A stretch of DNA of 64,000 bases from Treponema sp. OMZ 790 (GCF_024181285.1 NZ_CP051201.1:1426001-1490000), one strand, 5' to 3'; shown: positions 26,994 to 34,374, counted from the stretch's first letter. Notes: generated by a model not told the origin, from the sequence alone. Numbers and translations: made by a program.

Positions 26994-27737
26994 TCACTCC
27001 CCCAAGGCGATTGCCGCTTTAAAAATCTCTTCATAAAATGCACGGTGCGAATTATGTACGTTTTTTAATTCCGAAAACAATTTTCCGTCTTTTAAAAAAA
27101 GCACCCTGCCGGAATACGAAGCGCAAAAAGCGTCGTGCGTTACCATTATAATGGTTGTACCCAGTTTTTTATTTATTTCGCTAAAGGTTTCCATTAAAAC
27201 TTTTGTCGAATGCGAATCCAATGCCCCGCTCGGTTCATCCGCCATAAGAATCTTAGGTTTATGGATTACCGCCCGTGCGCACGCTGTCCTTTGCTTTTCA
27301 CCGCCCGATATTTCGTACGGATATTTATCGAGTAAGGAGTCTATCCCTAAAAGAGAAGCGATATTATTAACTTCTTCTGCAATTTTTTCTTTACGTTCAC
27401 GGTTAAGCATTAAGCTCAACGCAATATTTTCTTTTACCCGAAGCGCATCTATTAAATTATATTCCTGAAAAATAAAGCCCAAATTTTCTCTTCGGAACCG
27501 GGCGGTTTCTTTAGGCTTAAGAGACTGTAATTCCTTGCCGTTGATTAAAATACTTCCGCTTGTAGGAGAATCGATAGTAGAAATACAATTGAGCAACGTG
27601 GATTTACCGCTTCCCGAAGGCCCCATTACCGAAAGAAATTCTCCTTCTGCAAGATCAAAAGAAAAACCGTCGACAACATTTACGGCATTTTCACCCTTTC
27701 CGTAGGTTTTAACCAGATTCCGTGTTTGTAAAATCAT
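26994..27737 (-). CDS. ABC transporter ATPase, Bce/MacB type
   Basis: A 247-residue ATPase with Walker A GPSGSGKST (about residue 40), Q loop FIFQEYNLIDAL, signature ISGGEKQRTACARAV and Walker B ILMADEPSGALD. AGAGGAGA precedes the ATG at 27737, which overlaps the 3' end of the exporter gene (stop at 27709) by 29 bp, showing tight coupling. It pairs with the BceB-like permease directly downstream. The pair is close in sequence to 11506-14305, so one may derive from the other. Confidence 0.93.
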   Translation of the reverse strand: MILQTRNLVKTYGKGENAVNVVDGFSFDLAEGEFLSVMGPSGSGKSTLLNCISTIDSPTSGSILINGKELQSLKPKETARFRRENLGFIFQEYNLIDALRVKENIALSLMLNRERKEKIAEEVNNIASLLGIDSLLDKYPYEISGGEKQRTACARAVIHKPKILMADEPSGALDSHSTKVLMETFSEINKKLGTTIIMVTHDAFCASYSGRVLFLKDGKLFSELKNVHNSHRAFYEEIFKAAIALGE

Positions 27738-29364
27738 ATTTATCTCCTCTATCTATTTTAAACACTCCATCGGCTATGTTGTCATAGGAAGAGCGGTGTG
27801 TTATCATTAAAATAAGTTTTTGCGTTTTAAGGCGGGATAAAAGAGAGTGTAATGCGAGGTTTGTTTCAGAATCGAGGGCATTTTCAACCTCATCGAATAA
27901 GATAACCTCGCCGTTTTGCAAAAGACAGCGGCTTAAGGCAAGACGCTGAATTTGCCCTTGCGAAAGTATATGTTCTTTTCCGCCCAATTGTGTATCAAGC
28001 CCCTTATCCAAAGAATCGATAACCTTATTTAATTTTGTTTTTGCCAACACATCGTTTATTGTAAGCGTATCGGCTTTTTTACCGAATAATAGATTTTCTT
28101 TTATAGTACCGGAAAAAATAAAAGGATTTTGACTTATATACGAAAGCCTTGAAGCAAGATTACAAAAAATAATCTTACCTTCTAATACCGATTCATTTTT
28201 AAGACTAATATTTCCCGAAATAATATTAAAAAGGCTTGTTTTACCTGAACCGTTCTCTCCCTTAATAAGATAAAGACCGGGGAATTTAAACTCGGTATTT
28301 AGATTTTTAAAAAGAAAATTATTTTTTTTATAAGCAAACTTTAAATTTTCTATTTTGATTTTTTTTATATTTGAAGTATCTTTTTCTTCTTTTATGAGCG
28401 AAAAAAAATTTTGTCTTTCATCAAAAATACTTTTTAAGCGCTCTACCGAAACAAAGGAAACTATAATTCCCTTATAAGTTTCGGCACATGAAGAAACAAG
28501 GCTTCTAAATTTTTGAGAATACATGAGGGCTGCGGTAATAGTGCCGACGGTGTTTTTTCCTTCAAGAACGGTTAAACCGATAATGGCAAATAAAGAAATA
28601 TTTATGGTAAAATTAGTAAAAAAAGAAGCAGAGGAAGACTGCATTCCGATAATTGTAGATTCTTTTACGTGAATAAAAATATATTTTAAAATATGCGTAA
28701 ACTTATAAATAAAAAACTTTTGCGAAGAATGATTTTTTATCTCCTGTAAACCCCGTATCGTTTCGCTAATATAGGCAGTATACTCATCCTGCCTTTTACG
28801 CTGAGCTTCATTTACCGCAGCCTGCTTTGTTCCAAAATATTTTGCCAAAAAAACGGGAATAACCGAAACTATGAGCGTAAGACAAAAAATAAAAATATCT
28901 ATTTTAAAGAGCCTAAAACCTATTATACCCATCATAATAATGGAGGTAATTATCGAAGGAATTTGAGAAGTATAGATACCCGTCATTATGCCTAAATCTG
29001 ATAAAAAAAGATTTAAAAGTTTACCCGAATCCTGCTCGGAACTTCCCTTAGGCGGTAAATGTAAGAGGTTTAAATAAAGGCGGCTTTCGGTATAAACGGT
29101 CATTTTACGCTGAAGCAAAAACCGGAACCAAGAACTTAAAAGCGAAAAAGCAAGCCCTGCAATTTGGAAAAGAATAATGATTTTTAAAAAGGAAAAAAAA
29201 GCAGTCCTATCCTTTAAGGTTAAAGCATCGATTATCTTCCCCGTAAATAGAGGTTCAAAGGTGGATGCATAATTACCGATAAGAGAAAAACAAAGGAGAA
29301 AAAACAAGGCCGAAAAAAACGGCTTTATAAATGAGGCAGCCCAGCGGTTTAGCTTTGCATTCAT
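27709..29364 (-). CDS. ABC exporter (fused permease-ATPase) of the RiPP region
   Basis: A 551-residue half-transporter with six membrane helices in residues 10-290 and an ATPase: Walker A KGENGSGKTS, Q loop YISQNPFIFSG, signature LSQGQIQRLALSRCL, Walker B VILFDEVENALD. It lacks an N-terminal C39 peptidase domain, so leader removal, if any, needs another enzyme. The signature LSQGQ instead of LSGGQ resembles lantibiotic and other RiPP exporters. The start at 29364 has no clear ribosome binding site and lies 15 bp after the stop of the secreted protein gene, suggesting coupling. Its position right after the radical SAM maturase and secreted protein genes makes it the likely exporter of the modified peptides. 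Confidence 0.9.
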   Translation of the reverse strand: MNAKLNRWAASFIKPFFSALFFLLCFSLIGNYASTFEPLFTGKIIDALTLKDRTAFFSFLKIIILFQIAGLAFSLLSSWFRFLLQRKMTVYTESRLYLNLLHLPPKGSSEQDSGKLLNLFLSDLGIMTGIYTSQIPSIITSIIMMGIIGFRLFKIDIFIFCLTLIVSVIPVFLAKYFGTKQAAVNEAQRKRQDEYTAYISETIRGLQEIKNHSSQKFFIYKFTHILKYIFIHVKESTIIGMQSSSASFFTNFTINISLFAIIGLTVLEGKNTVGTITAALMYSQKFRSLVSSCAETYKGIIVSFVSVERLKSIFDERQNFFSLIKEEKDTSNIKKIKIENLKFAYKKNNFLFKNLNTEFKFPGLYLIKGENGSGKTSLFNIISGNISLKNESVLEGKIIFCNLASRLSYISQNPFIFSGTIKENLLFGKKADTLTINDVLAKTKLNKVIDSLDKGLDTQLGGKEHILSQGQIQRLALSRCLLQNGEVILFDEVENALDSETNLALHSLLSRLKTQKLILMITHRSSYDNIADGVFKIDRGDKYDFTNTESG

Positions 29365-29379
29365 CGCACGCCGGCAATC

Positions 29380-29898
29380 CTATATCTTTTCCTCAATGCG
29401 GTTAAAGATTTCGTAAAGCTCTTCAAAATATTTTTGTATAAGTTTATAATCCGAAGAATTTATTTGCGATTTTATTTCGGAAAGCCACGCAGCCGTTTGC
29501 TTGTCGTTTTCTTTTTGCTGTTTTGTACGCTCTTCGTTTGCAATTTCATTAAGAGTTTCTTCTATTGTACAAGCAACAATTCCGTATTGCAATACAAGAA
29601 TTTGATACATACCCTTATTGCCGTCAAAGCCGTATTTTTCAAAAATGCGTTTTATTTTTTTTGAAGGCTTTACTTTTAAAACTCTGTCAAAAGTTTCCCG
29701 TACACTTTCTTCTTTTTCGTTATAAATAAGTTTGCCTGCATTTTCTGATTTTAAATCGGCAAAAAGATATTTATAACCTTTAATAAACTCTTGTACCGAC
29801 TGTTCGCTTAATACGCTTTCTCTTTCAAAATTATTTTGTGAAAAAACAAAAGCACTGCAAAATAAAACCGATAAAACAATACAAATAATCTTTTTCAT
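29380..29898 (-). CDS. Secreted helical protein, cluster family copy 1
   Basis: Not a recognised family. A 172-residue protein with a signal peptide (MKKIICIVLSVLFCSAFVFS, cleavage near FSQ) followed by an all-helical Glu/Lys-rich domain. Two other members lie in this window: 33293-33813 (frameshifted) and 35400-36152. Shared features are the segments LxLAxLQYG and WLxEIKSQINSxDYxLIxKY, and a C-terminal YEIFN or IEQILD end. All three sit only within the RiPP region. GAGAGGAG precedes the ATG. It lies between the radical SAM gene and the exporter, so a periplasmic role in immunity, peptide binding or processing is inferred without direct support. Confidence 0.8.
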   Translation of the reverse strand: MKKIICIVLSVLFCSAFVFSQNNFERESVLSEQSVQEFIKGYKYLFADLKSENAGKLIYNEKEESVRETFDRVLKVKPSKKIKRIFEKYGFDGNKGMYQILVLQYGIVACTIEETLNEIANEERTKQQKENDKQTAAWLSEIKSQINSSDYKLIQKYFEELYEIFNRIEEKI

Positions 29899-29923
29899 AT
29901 CATTACTCCTCTCATAAAATATT

Positions 29924-31423
29924 TTAAGTTATTCTTCTTTTTTCAAAATAATAACGGGGACATTTTATATCCGCCGTAAGAGTATCGCCTGTGTGCTCAT
30001 AAATAAAACGCAAACAACGGCTGTACACCTTATGACATTCATTATAGTATTCTTCCGGGCAGGTTTTGCACGGTGAGTTTTCGGCAAAAATATTCCGCTC
30101 GGGCGGATTAAGCCATTTTTGCATAAGTTCCCCGTTCCAACATTCTGCAAGGCTTTGCGTTTTTAAATCTCCCAGTACATACCGCTTATCGTAAGGAAGC
30201 TGTTCGCAAATAAAAACTTCACCGTTCGGCATTAGGGTTAAAGAAAAACGCCCTGCATTGCAAATAGCTCTTTTTTCAAAGATATTTTCTTTTGTAACCT
30301 CCTCGACTATTACAGGCTCATCATAAGCTTTTTCAAATCCGCCTGCCGTAAGCTCCACATCCGTATGTGCTTCTTTAAATTCTTTAACAACACCGCTTGC
30401 TCTTTTCATTTGCTCATCACTCGGATAAAGATCATCGGTATGACGCGTACCGCTTCTTCCGTATTGAACAACCTGCATCCGTTTAATTCCCAAATCGTTA
30501 AGAAGGTTTAAGTAATCGGCTAAGCCGTCTGCATTATACGAAGTTAAAACAGCCTTTACACGCACTTCAATACCGTGTTTTTGTAAGTTTTTTATCATTT
30601 GAATTGCTTTTGAAAAATACTCATCATCGGTGATACCTAAAACATTTTTAACTATTTTACCGTCGGCGGCATCAAGGCTTATCTGCATTCCCCTTAAGCC
30701 CGCCCTTTCATGTAATTTTTTTATTCTGTCTTCACTTATAATCGATTTAGTTGAAAGAGAATATAAAAGCCCGTGCTCGTATAAACTTTGCATAAGCTCA
30801 TCAATGTCGGGGCGGAGCATGGGGTCTCCGCCTGTAAGCATAAAACTTTCGCATCCGGTTTCTTTTAGTTCTTTAAAAATAATATTTAAACGTTCAAGGG
30901 GAATTAATTCTTTTACGGGTACAAGAGGATGGTAGCAGTACTTGCACTTAAAACCGCAAGAAGTCATTACATTATAATTTACCGAAAGAGGAGCTGAAAG
31001 CCGTAAATCACGCGAATCAAAAATAATTTTTTCTTTAGGAATTATAAAGGCGGACGGATCGGGATAACGGTTTTGAGTTTGTTTTAAAATAGCAGGTTTT
31101 ACTTCGGAAATATCCATAACCAAGGGCTGAATATTGGTGCGTTTTTCGAGAGCTTCAAGCGAATTAAAAAGCACTTTTTTATAATCAACATCATCATTTG
31201 ATTCCATTCCAAAAACATAAGCCATGTTATTTGCAACTTCGCCGAAGGTATGTTCACCGTCAAAGAGTAAGAGCATAATAACTTCTTGCGGAAGTAAAAT
31301 ACTTACCTTATCGGGAGAATAAAAAAAGTCATCTATTGTATATGCAACACAGCGGTGTTCTTCTTTTCTAAACCGAAGTTCGGGATTGTAGATTAGTTTT
31401 TGATTTGGAGTGAATTGTTGCAT
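29924..31423 (-). CDS. Radical SAM/SPASM peptide maturase with PqqD-like domain
   Basis: Predicted peptide-modifying enzyme (499 aa). Residues about 20-100 resemble a PqqD-like RiPP recognition domain (a YTIDDFFYSPDKVSILLP pattern with helices after it). The radical SAM core begins with the [4Fe-4S] motif C156-x3-C160-x2-C163 (CGFKCKYC), then GGDPMLRPDI and SLDAADG. The C-terminal SPASM domain begins at about residue 395 with CNAGRFSLTLMPNGEVFICEQ and continues with CKTCPEEYYNEC and further Cys residues, enough for two auxiliary iron-sulphur clusters. Such enzymes make thioether or C-C crosslinks in RiPPs. AAGGAG precedes the ATG. It lies directly downstream of eight small CxxxC-rich peptide genes, which are the presumed substrates. 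The reaction type is not decided by sequence. Confidence 0.92.
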   Translation of the reverse strand: MQQFTPNQKLIYNPELRFRKEEHRCVAYTIDDFFYSPDKVSILLPQEVIMLLLFDGEHTFGEVANNMAYVFGMESNDDVDYKKVLFNSLEALEKRTNIQPLVMDISEVKPAILKQTQNRYPDPSAFIIPKEKIIFDSRDLRLSAPLSVNYNVMTSCGFKCKYCYHPLVPVKELIPLERLNIIFKELKETGCESFMLTGGDPMLRPDIDELMQSLYEHGLLYSLSTKSIISEDRIKKLHERAGLRGMQISLDAADGKIVKNVLGITDDEYFSKAIQMIKNLQKHGIEVRVKAVLTSYNADGLADYLNLLNDLGIKRMQVVQYGRSGTRHTDDLYPSDEQMKRASGVVKEFKEAHTDVELTAGGFEKAYDEPVIVEEVTKENIFEKRAICNAGRFSLTLMPNGEVFICEQLPYDKRYVLGDLKTQSLAECWNGELMQKWLNPPERNIFAENSPCKTCPEEYYNECHKVYSRCLRFIYEHTGDTLTADIKCPRYYFEKRRIT

Positions 31424-31487
31424 AAAAAGTCTCCTTAATTTAAGTAGTCATAATATTAAATAATCACTACTTACATAGATATTAAGT

Positions 31488-31533
31488 AACTTGATTAGAG
31501 TGAAATATTTACATATAACACCCTAATCAAGTT
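31488..31533 (-). promoter_or_regulatory. Long hairpin between peptide gene and maturase
   Basis: Two 15-base arms (31488-31502 and 31519-31533, beginning AACTTGATTAG) pair with a single mismatch around a 16-base loop. It sits between the stop of the last peptide gene and the radical SAM gene. A second 8-bp stem, TAAGTAGT/ACTACTTA, occupies 31441-31448 and 31466-31473. No U tract follows, so stabilisation of the upstream mRNA, or attenuation, fits better than termination. Confidence 0.6.
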
Positions 31534-31549
31534 TTAAATAAGTAATAGA

Positions 31550-31723
31550 CTACTTATTAGTGTCATTGTTAACACAGCTTTTCGAGCATCCGTTGTAACA
31601 ACTTGCATAGCAACCGCTACCGCAGCTGAACCATCCGCATAAAGGAACGACCACATCATGATTAGGATCATTAGCCTTTAGTCCAGCATCCCCAATCTGT
31701 TTTTTTAATTCTTTTAGTTCCAT
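31550..31723 (-). CDS. CxxxC-rich RiPP precursor peptide 1
   Basis: A 57-residue peptide. The N-terminus MELKELKKQIGDAGLKAND follows the shared leader form, and the C-terminal core from about residue 29 has Cys at C-x4-C-x3-C-x3-C-x3-C-x3-C (core segment CYASCYNGCSKSC). AAGGAGG lies 6 bp before the ATG, a strong ribosome binding site. It is the gene closest to the maturase, separated from it by a long hairpin and from the other peptide genes by a terminator-like hairpin (31782-31806). The regular i,i+4 spacing of Cys is striking. It encodes no other known domain. Confidence 0.85.
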   Translation of the reverse strand: MELKELKKQIGDAGLKANDPNHDVVVPLCGWFSCGSGCYASCYNGCSKSCVNNDTNK

Positions 31724-31781
31724 AAATACCCTCCTTAAGATATATGCGAACTAAACCATGGCTTCACATAGGTGAAGTCCC

Positions 31782-31806
31782 AAAAAACTGATGACAAACT
31801 CATCAG
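31782..31806 (-). terminator. Rho-independent terminator between peptide genes 2 and 1
   Basis: On the minus strand CTGATGA-gtttg-TCATCAG is followed by six T. The 7-bp stem is perfect. It would end or weaken transcription of the upstream peptide genes. Two further palindromes flank it: ATATCTAATATTAGATAT at 31809-31826 and CTTCAC/GTGAAG at 31762-31777. Confidence 0.7.
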
Positions 31807-31864
31807 TCATATCTAATATTAGATATAAAATTTTTCACACTGAAAAAATATATCTAAATTATTT

Positions 31865-32074
31865 TTATTTCGGTGCGCCCCCATTTGAACAACCGGCATA
31901 GCAGCTATATCGGCATGAAAATCTCGAAAAACCATCATACAAAATTGAAGATAGAGATAAGGTATAATTTTCAAAAAACAGATCCGAAAAACAATTAAAA
32001 AGATTTGTTTTATATTCGGAAACATTTAATTCACCTTTTTCAATCATTTTTTTCAGATCCTCTAAATTTTGCAT
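31865..32074 (-). CDS. CxxxC RiPP precursor peptide 2
   Basis: A 69-residue peptide with the leader form MQNLEDLKKMIEKGELN, then a hydrophobic Leu/Phe/Ser-rich middle (LFFENYTLSLSSILYDGF) and a C-terminal core with C-x3-C-x3-C (SCRYSCYAGC). One additional Cys lies near residue 28. GGAGG precedes the ATG. Another open frame overlaps it but lacks the leader, the Cys pattern and a ribosome binding site. Together with peptides 3 and 8 it forms a subgroup with a long hydrophobic middle and a short C-terminal Cys block. Confidence 0.82.
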   Translation of the reverse strand: MQNLEDLKKMIEKGELNVSEYKTNLFNCFSDLFFENYTLSLSSILYDGFSRFSCRYSCYAGCSNGGAPK

Positions 32075-32142
32075 ATTTTACCTCCATTACATTATTTCTA
32101 AAATTATGTTTAAAGTTTATTTTATCGGTAACTTTTTTATTC

Positions 32143-32367
32143 CTATTCTTTAGTCTTGTCAACACAATTATTTACACAGGATACCGAGCAAATAAAGTCG
32201 CAAGTTTTTCCGTAATCATTGTTTGGTATAAACCAATCAAAAAATGAAAATTGTTTGGATAAGGCAAAACAAAAACATAATTTAAATTGCTCCATAAGAC
32301 ATTTATTTGTTTCTTCGATATTTAGACTTGCCCTTTCTATATCATTTTTTAATGCATCAAGGTTCAT
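32143..32367 (-). CDS. CxxxC RiPP precursor peptide 3
   Basis: A 74-residue peptide beginning MNLDALKNDIERASLNIEE; the ATG at 32367 follows GAGGATGAAAAT and gives the shared leader, so the longer open frame upstream is not used. The middle is hydrophobic and aromatic (FKLCFCFALSKQFSFFDWF), and the C-terminal core is C-x3-C-x3-C-x3-C (CDFICSVSCVNNC). It belongs with peptides 2 and 8. It lies 33 bp downstream of peptide 4, in the same direction. Confidence 0.83.
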   Translation of the reverse strand: MNLDALKNDIERASLNIEETNKCLMEQFKLCFCFALSKQFSFFDWFIPNNDYGKTCDFICSVSCVNNCVDKTKE

Positions 32368-32400
32368 ATTTTCATCCTCTAAAAACCTCAAAGTAAAACG

Positions 32401-32667
32401 TTATAACTTCAATGGAGTAGCACCGGTTCCTGACAGTGTACAGGCATTTACGCAAGATACTGAACACGTTCCGAATGTACAACCCGCTAAACATTCCTTT
32501 GAGCAAGAAGTTCCGCAATTACTTATCGTTCCTTCCATCATGCAACCCGTTTGACACCGCAACACACAGGACGAATCAGAACCGCATGACATAACAGACT
32601 CATCATTTTCCGGTGAAAATACTAACTTATTTTCATTTATGCTATTTTTAAGTTTTTCAATATCCAT
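32401..32667 (-). CDS. CxxxC RiPP precursor peptide 4
   Basis: An 88-residue peptide starting MDIEKLKNSINENKLVF at the ATG 32667 behind GGAGG. The core has twelve Cys arranged in blocks: C-x5-C-x3-C-x3-C, then C-x3-C-x3-C-x3-C-x4-C-x3-C-x3-C. Gly often precedes the Cys (QTGC, LAGC). The doubled block resembles peptide 6 and the broken peptide 7. The C-terminal tail LSGTGATPLKL lacks Cys and could be a release or recognition segment. Confidence 0.85.
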   Translation of the reverse strand: MDIEKLKNSINENKLVFSPENDESVMSCGSDSSCVLRCQTGCMMEGTISNCGTSCSKECLAGCTFGTCSVSCVNACTLSGTGATPLKL

Positions 32668-32696
32668 AAATTCCTCCAAATAAATTTAAATAAAAT

Positions 32697-32891
32697 TCAG
32701 GTATTTGATCCTTGAATCGAGCAGCCTTTAGGACAAGATTCGGCACACGCTTTAGAACATCCTTCATTACAAGTGTCATTACATATCCAGAAAAAACACG
32801 TTGGAGCAATGACCTGATTCTTTGAATCCCATTCATAACCGAAAGGTAGTCCATTAATCTTTATTTTATCTTTTAATTTATCTAAATTCAT
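32697..32891 (-). CDS. CxxxC RiPP precursor peptide 5
   Basis: A 64-residue peptide, MNLDKLKDKIKINGLPFGYE, then a core with seven Cys: C-x4-C and then five successive C-x3-C steps (CNDTCNEGCSKACAESC and onward to PKGC). This is the most regular repeat in the set. AGGAGG precedes the ATG, and a promoter with TTGACA and a 17-bp spacer lies about 35 bp upstream (32925-32953), so this gene heads its own transcription unit with peptides 4, 3 and 2. Confidence 0.87.
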   Translation of the reverse strand: MNLDKLKDKIKINGLPFGYEWDSKNQVIAPTCFFWICNDTCNEGCSKACAESCPKGCSIQGSNT

Positions 32892-32924
32892 ATTTTCCTC
32901 CTATTAAATGCTTAACCTACTATA

Positions 32925-32953
32925 ATTGTCTCATACATTTTTAATTTTGTCAA
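32925..32953 (-). promoter_or_regulatory. Internal promoter for peptide genes 5-2
   Basis: Minus-strand TTGACA (32948-32953) and GACAAT (32925-32930) with 17-bp spacing, in the longest gap within the array. TATAG just downstream offers an alternative -10 box. Confidence 0.62.
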
Positions 32954-33009
32954 CATAAAAATTGCAAAAAACGAGCTTTTTTTATTTATTTTCGTCTAAT
33001 AGAACCTCC

Positions 33010-33276
33010 TTAAAATAAACCTATGGTTTTTCCGTTAGAGCAGCCGTAAAAACATTTCAATGCACAAGATGAAGCAGCACAGCCTTCCGCACATGAGGAT
33101 GCTATACCGCAGGGTTTGTTGTCTTTTACTGTACTGCTGACAGAACATCCCGGCTGACATTTTAGGGAACAATAACTAAAAACAAAGAATTTCAAAATTG
33201 AATCCATAGCCGTATCTTCAGGTTTATAATCAAGTTCACCGTTTTTTATTTTTTGTTTCAGATCCGATAAATTCAT
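33010..33276 (-). CDS. CxxxC RiPP precursor peptide 6
   Basis: An 88-residue peptide starting MNLSDLKQKIKNGELDYKPE at the ATG 33276 behind GGAGGTG. The core holds nine Cys in two blocks: C-x3-C-x3-C, a gap of eleven residues, then C-x5-C-x3-C-x4-C-x3-C-x3-C. Gly precedes several of the Cys (QPGC, AEGC, FYGC). The tail SNGKTIGLF has no Cys. The gene begins 16 bp after the stop of the frameshifted secreted-protein gene (33293-33813), so the two were probably co-translated. Confidence 0.85.
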   Translation of the reverse strand: MNLSDLKQKIKNGELDYKPEDTAMDSILKFFVFSYCSLKCQPGCSVSSTVKDNKPCGIASSCAEGCAASSCALKCFYGCSNGKTIGLF

Positions 33277-33292
33277 AATCACCTCCGGTGTT

Positions 33293-33813
33293 TTATAGAT
33301 TATTTTCTAGCTGATTAAAAATTTCATATAATTCAGCAGAATATTTTTTTATTAATTCATAATCATCGGAATTTATTTGAGATTTTATTTCGTTAAGCCA
33401 GCCTACGGTTTGCTTATCGTTTTCTTTTTGCTCTTGGGTACGTTCTTCATTTGAAATTTCTGCAAGAGTTTTTTCGATTGTATCGGCAACTATTCCATAT
33501 TGTAAAGCGGCAAGCTGTAAATGCCCCAGTTTAGGATTGAGACCGTTTTGCTTAAAAATCTTTTGTATTTTTTTGGGAGGCGTTTTTTTACATATAGACT
33601 TAAAAAGATCAGACATACTTATTTCGTTGTCAATGCTATCCAAGCCTTTATATCGGCTGCCGTTATTTCGGCAAAAAGCCTTTCATGATTTTCAATAAAA
33701 CTTTTTACATTGTCTTCGCTTAAAACGGCTTTATCATAATTAGTTACCGTACACGACAAAATAAGGATATGCAGAATAAAAAAGAAGAAGCTGCAATCAA
33801 TAATTTTTTTCAA
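33293..33813 (-). pseudogene. Frameshifted secreted lipoprotein, cluster family copy 2
   Basis: Two overlapping frames together encode a homologue of the 172-residue protein at 29380-29898. The first part starts at a TTG (33813) behind GGAGG and reads KKIIDCSFFFFILHILILSC, a lipoprotein signal with lipobox ILSC, to about ADIK; the second continues from KGLDSIDNEISMSDLF to the stop at 33293. Aligned to copy 1 from LFA to the KKI block, the joined protein has exactly the same spacing (42 residues), so a single missing base in the A-run near 33648-33652 explains the break. It could be a real mutation, a sequencing error, or phase-variable slippage. Confidence 0.8.
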
Positions 33814-33853
33814 TTTATTTTCCTCCAAAGTATTTATTTTAAATAAATTTTAT

Positions 33854-34034
33854 TTAACCTAAAGCCATACTTATGGGGCAGGATAAAGTACATGTCGCAC
33901 AAGAAACAACCGCACAAGACGGGGCACAGGAAACACCGCAATTTTTAAAGTCAGACAACCTAATCGTTCCGTTTATTGTATTTGATGAACAGCCGTTGCT
34001 GCAAGATTTTCTGTTTTAGTTTAGATAACTGCAT
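33854..34034 (-). pseudogene. Degenerate CxxxC precursor peptide 7
   Basis: The ATG at 34034 behind GGAGG starts the leader MQLSKLKQKI, but the frame soon meets a stop (…KYNKRND). In another frame, overlapping the first, the same stretch reads SCSNGCSSNTINGTIRLSDF and then a Cys-rich core with C-x3-C-x3-C-x4-C-x2-C-x3-C ending at 33854. Leader and core are intact but out of frame, and the spacer between them is shortened, so a deletion plus frameshift is likely. The core resembles peptides 4 and 6. Confidence 0.7.
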
Positions 34035-34069
34035 TTACACCTCCATTACTTAGCACACAAAAATTATAT

Positions 34070-34300
34070 TTATAAAACCGTTTGTTTACTACTCGCACAG
34101 CAATCCATACAACCATGAGAACAGCCTTCCATACAGCTGGGTATACACTTGTCCCCAAGTCTTAAAGTTTCAAATATCGATAAAAAACAATACCTAGCAT
34201 TGTAGAATCCAAGTTTTCCATATAAAATATCAATATTTTTAATATCGGATAAATCAAGCGAGCCCGATTTGATATCTTTTCTTAGTTTATCCAAATTCAT
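34070..34300 (-). CDS. CxxxC RiPP precursor peptide 8
   Basis: A 76-residue peptide starting MNLDKLRKDIKSGSLDLSD at the ATG 34300 behind GGAGG. The middle is hydrophobic and aromatic (LYGKLGFYNARYCFLSIF) and the C-terminal core is C-x3-C-x3-C-x3-C-x2-CC (CIPSCMEGCSHGCMDCC). It is the first gene of the array, with a good promoter just upstream (34317-34345). It groups with peptides 2 and 3. Confidence 0.84.
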   Translation of the reverse strand: MNLDKLRKDIKSGSLDLSDIKNIDILYGKLGFYNARYCFLSIFETLRLGDKCIPSCMEGCSHGCMDCCASSKQTVL

Positions 34301-34316
34301 AGCTTCCTCCACTTAC

Positions 34317-34345
34317 ATAGTAGACCACATTTTTACCTTTGTCAA
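34317..34345 (-). promoter_or_regulatory. Promoter of the peptide array
   Basis: Minus-strand TTGACA (34340-34345) and TACTAT (34317-34322) separated by 17 bp. The -10 box lies 16 bp before the ATG of peptide 8, which leaves a very short leader holding the GGAGG ribosome binding site. Confidence 0.72.
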
Positions 34346-34374
34346 GGGTAAATTTATGAAAAAAAGCATTTTTT

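Noticed and set aside
31819-32025. Open frame of 68 codons overlapping precursor peptide 2
   Set aside because: No ribosome binding site, no leader or Cys pattern; the overlapping frame with GGAGG and the shared leader is preferred.
32140-32170. TTGACA near the 3' end of peptide 3 as a promoter for peptide 2
   Set aside because: The hexamer lies within codons of peptide 3 and no convincing -10 box follows at 16-18 bp.
32657-32854. Open frame overlapping precursor peptide 5
   Set aside because: It is the out-of-frame shadow of peptide 5 and lacks the leader and Cys repeat.
31810-34030. Possible CRISPR-like array because of many short similar segments
   Set aside because: The similarity comes from repeated small genes with related leaders; there are no identical repeats with regular spacers and no cas genes.
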